Source: Russula earlei
Lineage: Eukaryota; Basidiomycota; Agaricomycetes; Russulales; Russulaceae
Length of the DNA: 14,584 bases
NCBI GenBank assembly: GCA_025769875.1
Contig: JAGFNK010001126.1
Location: 1 to 14,584, forward strand
Direction: 5' to 3'
A model generated the notes under the pieces. That model had not been told where the DNA came from. It saw only the letters and a list, made by a program, of their open reading frames with translations, and did not search any database. Made by a program: the position numbers and the translations under genes. Positions within the stretch are counted from its first letter, which is position 1, and each line of letters starts with the position of its first letter. Positions 8,265 to 14,584 of the stretch are shown here, piece after piece.

Positions 8265-8611
8265 CCTGTCCTCTTAGGCCCACTCTGTATGTGTCATTGT
8301 GCTGGCAATAGATCCACAACTAGGACTCCGAATCATGTTCCCTTTTCCCTGATTAGGGACGGATACTATAGCCTGTAGTGTGGCCTGGATTTCCTTGAGC
8401 AATATTCAACTTCTTCAGAACAACTAGCCAATAAGGCATACCATGCTCATAATATCCTGACTTTGGTTTGTTGGTGAATCACTTCTCTCAGAGGTGTCTC
8501 CACAGAATCATTTCCTCCTTTGAGCTTGAAAACATGTTAAGAGGATGTAGTAGTAGATGACATGGGACAAATCGTTATATGTTCGGTCATGTTCTGAGAT
8601 AGGCTCCAAGC
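8265..8611 (-). pseudogene. Exon of the unknown gene with two stops and a frame change
   Basis: The downstream two thirds read EHGMPYWLVVLKKLNIAQGN, PGHTTGYSI, then TAA 8353-8355, SGKREHDSES, TAG 8320-8322, and LWIYCQHNDTYRVGLRGQ to the donor at 8264. The upstream third (AWSLSQNMTEHIT.., then VETPLREVIHQQTK) is in another frame, so a frame change lies near 8450. The Trp/Tyr-rich blocks look like a folded domain, but I do not recognise it. Function is unknown. The exon belongs with the neighbours by strand, order and precise introns on both sides. Confidence 0.6.
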
Positions 8612-8666
8612 CTGTGCCAACGTAAATCAGCAAACAAAATTTATCTCAGCAAAGGGAAAACCTCAC
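8612..8666 (-). other. Spliceosomal intron, 55 bp
   Basis: On the minus strand it starts GTGAGG and ends GGCACAG, with GCTGATT as the branch region. The upstream frame closes inside the intron (TGA), as expected for non-coding sequence. Confidence 0.65.
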
Positions 8667-8885
8667 CACTTCCTGAATGAGAACCATGTTGTTTTTTGAG
8701 TGTTGGAGGTGTCATGGCATGATGGGCACACCAATCAGTCTCATCCATGCTGAATTTTGCCCAGCCATCTTCATTGTCTTTAGATGAGTTTACAACCTGT
8801 GCATATGTGGTGTCACCTACACACTGACCCTTGTGGTGGCTAATGATAAGATTGAGGGCTGAACTACTGGTCCTTCCTTCAATGG
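8667..8885 (-). pseudogene. Upstream exon of the unknown gene
   Basis: Open frame on the minus strand: SALNLIISHHKGQCVGDTTY, NSSKDNEDGWAKFSMDETDW and HHAMTPPTLKKQHGSHSGSG up to the donor at 8666. The 5' limit is uncertain; a possible acceptor (CTGAG) lies near 8887. No domain is recognised. The open frame, acidic-polar composition and good 3' donor support it as coding. Confidence 0.5.
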
Positions 8886-9149
8886 CTCAGTAAATCCTGT
8901 TTGCTGATCCCATATTAGTAACATTTACTACTAGATTGAGGATGAAGAGGGATCTTGGGTGGGCAAGCATCGATTTGCTCATTATCAGTCATAGTCATGC
9001 ATTATGCCATAGGTCACAACCGCACTTCCAACTTTCAAAGCAGGCTTCTAAACATTGCATTGCAAGGTGGCCCAGATGGGTAGGTAACACATACATACTT
9101 TATAGTCATGAGTCATAATAATGGTGCCAAACCATCACTAGTATTGTCT

Positions 9150-9537
9150 TCAGAAAAAGGACGTATTGTGGTCCCAGGTCGGTACAAGCACTATATATCT
9201 GCACCAATTGTGGTCTTGAAAAGGCTTAAGTTCAATATGACTCACTCTGTGTAAAACATCTCCTCTTTCCATTGTCTGATGCATTCTCCCTTCTAACCAG
9301 AATATCCTGTATTTGGATGGGCTGGGTGCAAGAGGATCTGTGGTTCACTCTATGTAAGCATAAGGGCTTGTAGCATGGTGACGCTCGTTCAACGCATGGT
9401 TGATGTTACTTACATGCTTCAATTTCTTGTAAGAGGCAACCAAATGAGAAGTCAGTTGTCCAATTGAATAGGGACGATGTGAGGACACTCGTGAGGCATG
9501 CTGCACATGACTTCTGATCAGAAAAAAACTAATCAGT
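9150..9537 (-). pseudogene. Probable 5' coding part of the unknown gene, one stop
   Basis: A 129-codon minus-strand frame broken only by TGA 9345-9347. It reads SHVQHASRVSSHRPYSIGQL, TSHLVASYKKLKHVSNINHA, LNERHHATSPYAYIE, stop, DPLAPSPSKYRIFWLEGRMH, MERGDVLHRVSHIELKPFQD and ends WDHNTSFF, TGA 9150-9152. The single stop hides it from a simple search for long open frames. No known domain. It may be the N-terminal region of the gene whose exons follow at 8885 and below, or a separate small gene; the link is inferred from strand and spacing only. Confidence 0.45.
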
Positions 9538-9937
9538 CATTTATTTAATATTTACTACTGAATTTGAATTATGAACTTGCTGACTTTCAAGCGCATATGC
9601 TGCTCACACACCATCAATTTTGTAGCAACTCACAGGATGCAAGGATACCTTGTCCACTACATTTGACTCATGGGGATCATTCATACCGCATAGGAATAGG
9701 CAGCTTCATGTTGCCCATTCTCAAACTAATTCATTCTGTCTACAATAGATTTGATGTCAATGTTTGTGTCATCATAGATACCACGCATCTGGAGACTCAT
9801 ATGTCTTTGAATCATAACTACTGACTGCATGCTCGCTCTCAAGCCTTTCTTCATTCTACGGAATGGCTGCTCATTTGAAAAGATAAACACAAATAGAAAA
9901 CTGAGCAATCAAGTGCACAAGCCTTCCTTCCCAGACA
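9538..9937 (-). other. Weak coding remnant, otherwise nothing clear
   Basis: A short minus-strand stretch around 9687-9790 reads MSLQMRGIYDDTNIDIKSIV, TAG 9726-9728, then FENGQHEAAYSYA before a GTATGA donor at 9686. It could be another exon of the gene on its left. Nothing else is recognised. Confidence 0.25.
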
Positions 9938-9940
9938 GAC

Positions 9941-9964
9941 ATCATCATCATCATCATCATCATC
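9941..9964. repeat. (ATC)8 microsatellite
   Basis: Eight perfect ATC units. The poly-Asp it would encode on the minus strand lies beyond the recognisable end of the WD40 pseudogene and is probably not translated. Confidence 0.95.
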
Positions 9965-10669
9965 ACCCATAGATTCCCAGAGCTGAGCTGACACATGCCC
10001 ACTGTCATCATTGCTCTTGCCCAAGTCCTCTGCAATGAGCCCTCTGGTTGCAACCCAAACAATGTCAAAACACTCAGCTTCACACATCCATAACCCTGTG
10101 CACCACCTGGCAAATAGATGGACCAAGCATTCCGGTTCTAGAAAGCGACAAAGACAGCTAGACCAAGAAGCATGATGGCCATCACTGAAGCTTGCTTCTG
10201 CAAACAATGGGTCAGCTGGTCACAGTGCACATAGCATATTATGATATTACATTACAACAATATAGTCAGCCCCTGGATTGACTTCTTTGTCACCTGTTGT
10301 CCAGGTTCTGCATGCTTTTGCACATTGCAATCTTGAATCCAATACTGAACCACCATCTCCGAGCCCCTCTCAGCCATGCTGGTCACAATTTGGCGGGCGC
10401 TCCAAGCAGAGGAGTAATCCTGAGCAAAGCACAGTCATGCATGAGTGTCTAAACCAGAACAATGTTCAATGTCATTGCTAGCATGGATGAATGTCAAGGG
10501 TAGAATGACATTCTTCAGCGTTGGATGCATTATGGTGTGCTAGAATGGGGCATCCACAAAGTGATTGGAAGTCAGGGAATACCAGTCAATGCCATCATAA
10601 AGGTTCATAATGGCCAGCATCTTCTCATCAGGGGATACTGCCAAACAGCCTCTATGTGCTCATCAATCT

Positions 10670-10674
10670 CAGGA
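10670..10674. repeat. Target-site duplication CAGGA, left copy
   Basis: Directly precedes the solo LTR; matches 11220-11224 exactly. Confidence 0.9.
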
Positions 10675-10909
10675 TGTTAAGATCTAACTGATCTTATTAC
10701 TGACTCTTAATGAAAGAGTTGCTTGATTTAGTTCAAGCACTAAACTCTGAGTCCTTTGATATTATCTCAGGAAGAATAGGTGTAAGAGAAGAGAGGGACC
10801 TCTTTCACTTAGAGTTATCACTTATAGTTTGTTTAGAACATTGACAAGATGATTGTTGCTTGTAAGAGAGCAAGTCGAGTGTAAGGCTCAACTTCTTGGT
10901 ACCACAGAC

Positions 10910-10917
10910 TATTTATA
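10910..10917 (-). promoter_or_regulatory. TATA box of the solo LTR
   Basis: GTATAAATAG on the minus strand, about 310 bp into the LTR in that orientation, which leaves about 235 bp downstream for R and U5. Confidence 0.55.
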
Positions 10918-11108
10918 CAATATCTGAACAACTACTGATCCGATTTGTACGAAACTTGGGGTGTACATAGCTGAGAACCAGTAGTATCCAAATATGTGGA
11001 GCACAATTTGAGAATGTCAGAAATGGCTCACATGTGAGTCATTCTTTCCTAGTATCTGTCATTAACCAGTAAGTAGTGAGTAAGCCATTACCAATTAATC
11101 AGTAAGCA

Positions 11109-11130
11109 GATCACTAAGCGATCACTAAGC
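11109..11130. repeat. 11-bp tandem duplication in the solo LTR
   Basis: GATCACTAAGC occurs twice without a gap. Related AGTAAGC/ACTAAGC words recur from 11068 to 11165. Such short arrays in U3 are often binding sites, but nothing here proves a role. Confidence 0.8.
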
Positions 11131-11219
11131 CAGATGGATAAGCACATATGAGTAAACAGAATTGAGTCACCAGAGCATAGGTAAGCAGATGAGAATGAAG
11201 AGACATGAGAATCCTAACA

Positions 11220-11224
11220 CAGGA
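11220..11224. repeat. Target-site duplication CAGGA, right copy
   Basis: Directly follows the solo LTR; matches 10670-10674. Confidence 0.9.
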
Positions 11225-11315
11225 GCATGGGCAAGAGGCAGAAGTGGTGCGTCATACAGTTTACACGAACCCAGGTGAATGCACCATGATCTCAAAGGTC
11301 TTCAGATTCCACGCA

Positions 11316-11367
11316 CTAAAGAGTTGGATAGGTTAAGGAGATCTGTCGTAAATTATGGAGAACTCAC
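11316..11367 (-). other. Intron 3 of the WD40 pseudogene, 52 bp
   Basis: GTGAGT donor, CTTAAC branch, CTTTAG acceptor on the minus strand. Joining gives ..LDYGVIAWNLKTF in frame. Confidence 0.85.
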
Positions 11368-11505
11368 ATCACACCATAGTCCAAATTCGTCACAAGCAGG
11401 ACGTCGTCATTAAATGGAGGGCCCATGCCATGGGCTCTGGCAGCTCTCCATCCAGCTCTAGGAACTTAGGTGGATCTGGGAGGAGAGCTGCTCTTTCCCA
11501 AGTAG

Positions 11506-11567
11506 CTGTTTGTTAGAATTGGTACTTGGGTCAGCCAACAGTTGTAAGAGGCATGGTTCAAACAAAC
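11506..11567 (-). other. Intron 2 of the WD40 pseudogene, 62 bp
   Basis: GTTTGT donor and CTAAC..ACAG acceptor. Joining turns KQATI into KQATITTWERAALLPDPPK; without splicing the frame runs into unrelated sequence and a stop. Confidence 0.8.
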
Positions 11568-11686
11568 TGATGGTCGCTTGCTTGATCAGTTGGATGACAT
11601 TGCCGGAACTAATGGCCAACCAAATCCCACTCTGTGCCATGCAATGAATTGGGCCAGGCATGCTATTGAGGGAATGCCAAATTTTG

Positions 11687-11754
11687 CTGTACCCAGAACA
11701 TTTCAGTTTAATCAGTTGTTGCTCGAACATAGCCAGGCAATGAGAAACACTTAC
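11687..11754 (-). other. Intron 1 of the WD40 pseudogene, 68 bp
   Basis: GTAAGT donor, CTGAT branch region, TACAG acceptor. Joining gives ..LQSWQIKIWHSLN in frame. Confidence 0.8.
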
Positions 11755-12035
11755 ATCTGCCAACTTTGAAGGCATAATGTATGCACATCACCACTTGCAT
11801 CGCTGGCCACCACAGTACAGCCAAATTGAGAATGCCAGAGTAATGTTGTCACTGGCACCTTGACTTGAAATTGGCAAACCTCATGTCCACTTCCATGTCC
11901 CTGGAAAATGATGATAGGCCCGTCGTCAGCACCGCTGGCAAACAGTGAACCATCGTGTGAGAAGGTTAGAGTGTTGATGGAGTCATAATGTTTTGTCAAG
12001 AGTCTTCTTCAGCACATAATTGACCCAGAAGGATG

Positions 12036-12230
12036 GATAACATGGATGAACAACTCATTGAAGGGTGTTCATTTGGACATTTGGACAATGGCTACTAGAT
12101 GTGACTCAGGCAGCCGTGTTGGTCAGACAATGGTTGATGAATTATCCATGGGGTGGATGGGTAGACTGTCAGGCCCCCACACTGGCAGAGGCCAATTTGA
12201 GATAAAAATACAAATTTTCCGATGATACAA
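12036..12230. other. Spacer between the WD40 pseudogene and the minus-strand last exon
   Basis: No reading frame or repeat recognised. By position it would be upstream sequence of the WD40 gene and downstream of the exon candidate at 12357. Confidence 0.4.
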
Positions 12231-12236
12231 TTTATT
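12231..12236 (-). terminator. Candidate polyadenylation signal AATAAA
   Basis: AATAAA on the minus strand about 120 bp after the TAA at 12357-12359. Spacing suits a fungal 3' UTR. A hexamer alone is weak evidence. Confidence 0.35.
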
Positions 12237-12356
12237 TCCGCACACCTATGCTGAGAATACAATTATGGCCCAATGGGTCCATCACACATCTGGCTTGTCG
12301 CAGCCATGACATGTACATAAGAACATTCCATACATAAGTGTATACTAAACAAAAAT

Positions 12357-12430
12357 TTAATGCTCTCCATGCTCTGCACTGATATAGAAATATTTGCCAG
12401 ACAGGTCGCGTCCAAGTCCATCTCTAACAG
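12357..12430 (-). pseudogene. Possible last exon of an unidentified minus-strand gene
   Basis: About 24 codons, VRDGLGRDLSGKYFYISAEH then GEH and TAA. The sequence is protein-like and is preceded by acceptor-like CTGTTAG. I do not recognise the family. The rest of the gene would lie above 12430, where no frame is convincing and where the hAT element seems to begin, so the gene may have been cut off by that insertion. Chance cannot be excluded at this length. Confidence 0.3.
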
Positions 12431-12757
12431 GCCGGGGTTGCATCAGAAACTACACTACCTGAAAGAGGAAAGATACAAACATCTTCAAATGGGAGGAAAA
12501 AGGTGTTCCAAGTTCCACATGAGTTATACATATACCCATATACCTGTGTAGTGAATGAGCTTGTATTCTGAGTAATAGATAAAATGGACTGTGCAATAGC
12601 TAAGGTGTGACTCGGGTACAGGTGACACCATGACAATTTGGTCACGAGTAGGCATGGGTATGGGTACGGTTTTAAATTTGTCACACCCACGCAACACCGC
12701 ACCCTTATCAGCCGGGTTTATGGGTATTGAAATCACTATTTAAGAGTCTCCTGTAGG

Positions 12758-12955
12758 GTGACAGCTTGCACAGGCTTGGGACCAGCCCAAACAGAAGCAA
12801 TTGTTGATCACAATCATGAGAAAACTGGTGAGCGCAACTCGGACTCAGCAGCCGCCTCCCTTTACATGAAGACAGCACTTAGTGCCATGTTTGCAAAGTC
12901 ATATGACATGGGTCAGAAGGGTCGGTTCATCGAGATCTGGCTGGATCATATAAAG
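12758..12955 (+). pseudogene. N-terminal exon upstream of the hAT BED region
   Basis: Frame 2 reads GLGPAQTEAIVDHNHEKTGE, SDSAAASLYMKTALSAMFAK and GQKGRFIEIWLDHIK up to a GTGAGC donor at 12956. The first codon of the open frame is GTG, so the true start is unknown; ATG 12866 is the first in-frame Met. It may be the transposase N-terminus or a separate small protein of the element. No domain recognised. The frame stays open to 13210 if not spliced, and moves to frame 0 by about 13205. Confidence 0.45.
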
Positions 12956-13204
12956 GTGAGCAAATTATCTTCAACATCTCACTTGTTGCTCATGCCTCGC
13001 AATTTGGGGTCAAAGTCCTCAGCAAAGTCATCGTGCTCTTCATGGCAGACTTCAGCGTCAACCTCTTCCTTTGCCAGTGCAGTCAAGTTGAGCACCAAGG
13101 CACTCCAGCGTGGAGTCAAATGTAGCATCGCAAATGGCTCGAAGGCAATCACCCAGCCTCTCAAGCGCGCAAAGCATGTGGCATCCAATGCCACCTCCAA
13201 CACC

Positions 13205-13729
13205 CATTGAAAGCGAACAAGAAGTGGAGCAAGCACTGACGATGGATGATCATATGAGTATCAGCAGCAATGGCGCAACCGGCGATGCTATCGAGATTGA
13301 ATCAGATAACAAGGAGCTTGAAAAAGACATACATATGTTGTTTCATTATCATTTTTTACCTCTTTTGCTTACTTGGACACTAGAAGATGCAAAGAAGTCA
13401 TGGCAGTCCCCCATCTACACGTTTTTCAAGCCCGACATCTCTATTCAAATTCACAAAAACCGCATCTCCCACTTCTTCACCTGTTTGTCAAAACATTGCA
13501 AGACAGGCTTGAAAGGTGTTCGGTGCTATCAAGATAAGGGCGACAAATCTTCAACTGCAAATCTCAAGCACCACGCCATCCGATGCTTTGGCAAGGATGC
13601 GGTGAATGCAGCTATGAAGGGCAAGGCTGCTAGTGAAGGCCGCACTGGCAACATATTTGCAGCATTTGCCCACCAAGGACAGCAGCCTGTCACGTACTTG
13701 CATCGAGCACACACAAACACAGAATTTCA
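13205..13729 (+). pseudogene. hAT transposase: BED-like zinc finger exon
   Basis: Frame 0 reads TPIESEQEVEQ, an acidic stretch, then KKSWQSPIYTFFKPDISI and a BED-type finger: Cys 13482 and Cys 13497 (C-x4-C), then His 13569/13572 and Cys 13584 in STANLKHHAIRCFG. BED fingers bind DNA, normally the ends of the transposon. It continues GNIFAAFAHQGQQPVTYLH and RAHTNTEF to the GTAAGT donor at 13730. The upstream join to frame 2 (..KRAKHVASNATS) needs either an intron or a frame change near 13200. Confidence 0.75.
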
Positions 13730-13781
13730 GTAAGTAGTACTTATTATCAGCTAAATGCTCTATTCTAAACACATTGAACAG
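13730..13781 (+). other. Intron of the hAT transposase, 52 bp
   Basis: GTAAGT donor, CTAAAC branch, AACAG acceptor. Joining CA to C restores NTEFHTHIAKWVVE in frame, matching the usual continuation of this transposase. Confidence 0.88.
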
Positions 13782-14584
13782 CACACACATTGCAAAATGG
13801 GTGGTAGAATGCAACTGTCCTCTGCAAATTGTCTCTAATCCCAAGCTCATCGATATTTTCAAGACCGGGCACCCCAACCGTAAAGTTCCATGTCCAAACA
13901 TGGTTCGATGTGATGTCAAGGCCGCATACATCAAGTGCCATGAACAGATAAGCAAACTACTGCGAGAACACCCAGGTCGCATTTACTTCGCAACCAATTG
14001 TTGGACTTCAACCAACCACCGCGCGTTCATTGCCTGGACTGTACACCTTGAGCATCAAGGTGCCATGCCATGCTAGCTTTCTTACTCGATATCATTGAGG
14101 TTCCGGAATCTCATATGGGTACAGCTTTGGCAAAGGCCTTTGAGAAGATGCTCGAAATGTTTGGACTCCAAGATTGTATTCTGGCTATAAACACTAACAA
14201 TGGATCTGCGAATGACACACAGACCAAAGCTCTCACAATGATGGAGAACTCTTTTGATGGACAAAACCACATCCACTGTTTTAATCACACTCTGCATCTC
14301 TTGGCCAAAGCCCTCCTCAGCCCATTCAATGCTGCATTAGCTGGCGTATCTGATAACAATGATGGCGTTGGTGAAGATGGTGCACTTGATGAAGAAGACG
14401 AGGATGAAGACAAAGATGAGGATAAGGACAAGGACGAAGATGAAGATGGATCGGATGTACCAGATGAGGATAATGATGATGATGGTATTGATGAACTTGT
14501 AGATTTACTACGATATGACGCTTCAAACTTAATACATGCCATTGATATGAACTCCGTGCACTTGGCACTATGGCCGGCAAAAGC
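13782..14584 (+). pseudogene. hAT transposase catalytic region, frameshifted, first two Asp replaced
   Basis: Frame 1 reads HIAKWVVECNCPLQIVSNPK, KTGHPNRKVPCPN and YFATNCWTSTNHRAFIAWTV to TAG 14074. The family sequence continues in frame 0: LAFLLDIIEVPESHMGTALA, EMFGLQDCILAINTNNGSAN, HIHCFNHTLHLLAKALL. The shift is explained by a tandem GCCAT at 14062-14066 and 14067-14071. Frame 0 stays open to the window edge. The RNase H-like fold of hAT transposases uses D, D and E. Here the DxWTS position is Asn (13996-13998, AAT) and the TDNxS position is Asn (14196-14198, AAC). An acidic tract follows (about 14386-14510). The C-terminal Glu region and dimerisation domain are beyond the window. Transposition by this copy is not expected. 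Confidence 0.82.

Larger units (their letters stand above)
10675..11219 (-). mobile_element. Solo LTR, 545 bp, of an LTR retrotransposon
   Basis: Ends form the inverted pair TGTTA...TAACA and are flanked by the 5-bp duplication CAGGA. There is no internal coding region, so it is a solo LTR left by recombination between two LTRs. The minus orientation is inferred from TATAAATA at 10910-10917 read on that strand. It shares no visible similarity with the copia LTRs, so it belongs to a different family; copia or gypsy cannot be decided. It splits the last large exon of the WD40 pseudogene. Confidence 0.9.
10138..12035 (-). pseudogene. WD40-repeat protein pseudogene, interrupted by a solo LTR
   Basis: Exon 1 (about 12035-11755) reads YVLKKTL, a one-base frame change near 11996, then SINTLTFSHDGSLFASGADD and VVASDASGDVHTLCL, a clear WD40 (beta-propeller) pattern. 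Introns lie at 11687-11754, 11506-11567 and 11316-11367. The second exon has GPIHCMAQSG and LAISSGNVIQLIKQATI; the third TWERAALLPDPPKFLELDGE and, after a frame change near 11412, NDDVLLVTNLDYGV. The fourth starts AWNLKTFEIM, hits a stop, is split by the solo LTR, and resumes GCLAVSPDEKMLAIMNLYDG to TAG 10540-10542, TGA 10435-10437 and TAA 10252. A further segment ends in a hydrophobic helix (MAIMLLGLAVFVAF, TAG 10138-10140), perhaps a membrane anchor joined by a final intron. WD40 proteins are scaffolds; partner and role are unknown. No start codon is identified. Confidence 0.8.
12601..14584 (+). mobile_element. hAT-family DNA transposon, 5' part (runs off the window)
   Basis: The transposase described below shows hAT membership. 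The left end is a proposal: TAAGGTGTGAC at 12601 fits the hAT end rule (pyrimidine-A-purine-N-G), and GCAATAGC just before it (12593-12600) would be the 8-bp target duplication. Between 12612 and 12730 GGGTA-type words recur on both strands (CGGGTACAGG, ATGGGTATGGGTACGG, CACACCCACG, GGGTTTATGGGTA), like the subterminal repeats of hAT elements. The right end is outside the window, so neither boundary nor duplication is confirmed. Confidence 0.6.

Noticed and set aside
9851..10207. Minus-strand ORF with a poly-Asp run
   Set aside because: The Asp run is the ATC microsatellite. A neighbouring frame carries the hydrophobic end that fits the WD40 relic better.
12424..12736. Minus-strand ORFs over the GGGTA-rich stretch
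   Set aside because: They translate the proposed hAT subterminal repeats and show no protein-like motif.
13337..13383. Intron in the BED-finger exon (GTTGTT or GTTTCA to CACTAG)
   Set aside because: Removal would break the frame, and the exon is open without it.
14285..14580. Ser- or His-rich minus-strand ORFs at the right edge
   Set aside because: They are the antisense of the acidic tract of the hAT transposase; low complexity explains their openness.
1..14584. CRISPR array, operon, riboswitch or bacterial promoter
   Set aside because: No spaced direct repeats of that kind, and introns and transposons show a eukaryotic genome.

Overview
The window looks like a repeat-rich, gene-poor piece of a mushroom-forming basidiomycete (Agaricomycete) genome. 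Introns that I can place are 52-68 bp with GT..AG ends and CTRAY-like branch points, there are no bacterial signals, and the transposon families and the WD40 relic resemble those common in Agaricomycetes. The species cannot be named. I see no intact protein-coding gene. Everything recognisable is a transposable element or a decayed host-type gene.

Layout. (1) About 842-1988 and 7845-9540, minus strand: one decayed multi-exon gene of unknown function, split by a retrotransposon. (2) 1994-7839, plus strand: a complete-length Ty1/copia LTR retrotransposon with two LTRs (385 and 387 bp), a perfect 5-bp target duplication (GGCAA), an initiator-tRNA-Met-type internal primer site, a polypurine tract and the order gag-protease-integrase-RT-RNase H. 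It is dead: in-frame stops and about ten frame changes. (3) About 10138-12035, minus strand: a WD40-repeat pseudogene with at least three recognisable introns, interrupted by (4) a 545-bp solo LTR at 10675-11219 with its own target duplication (CAGGA). (5) About 12357-12430, minus strand: a possible last exon with an AATAAA signal. (6) From about 12601 to the right edge, plus strand: the 5' part of a hAT-family DNA transposon with a BED-like zinc finger, one clear intron, a 5-bp duplication that breaks the frame, and Asn at two positions where the family has catalytic Asp.

The elements do not form a pathway. They form a record of nested insertion and decay: copia into a coding exon of the unknown gene, another LTR element into the WD40 gene (later reduced to a solo LTR), and a hAT element at the right. 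Differences between the two copia LTRs are almost all transitions at CpG or CpA/TpG, and many stop codons are one C-to-T or G-to-A step from a sense codon. This suggests cytosine-methylation-driven (or RIP-like) decay.

The most useful biological lead is the unknown spliced gene. Its exons read well through several single stops and its introns are precise, so intact relatives should exist and be easy to find.
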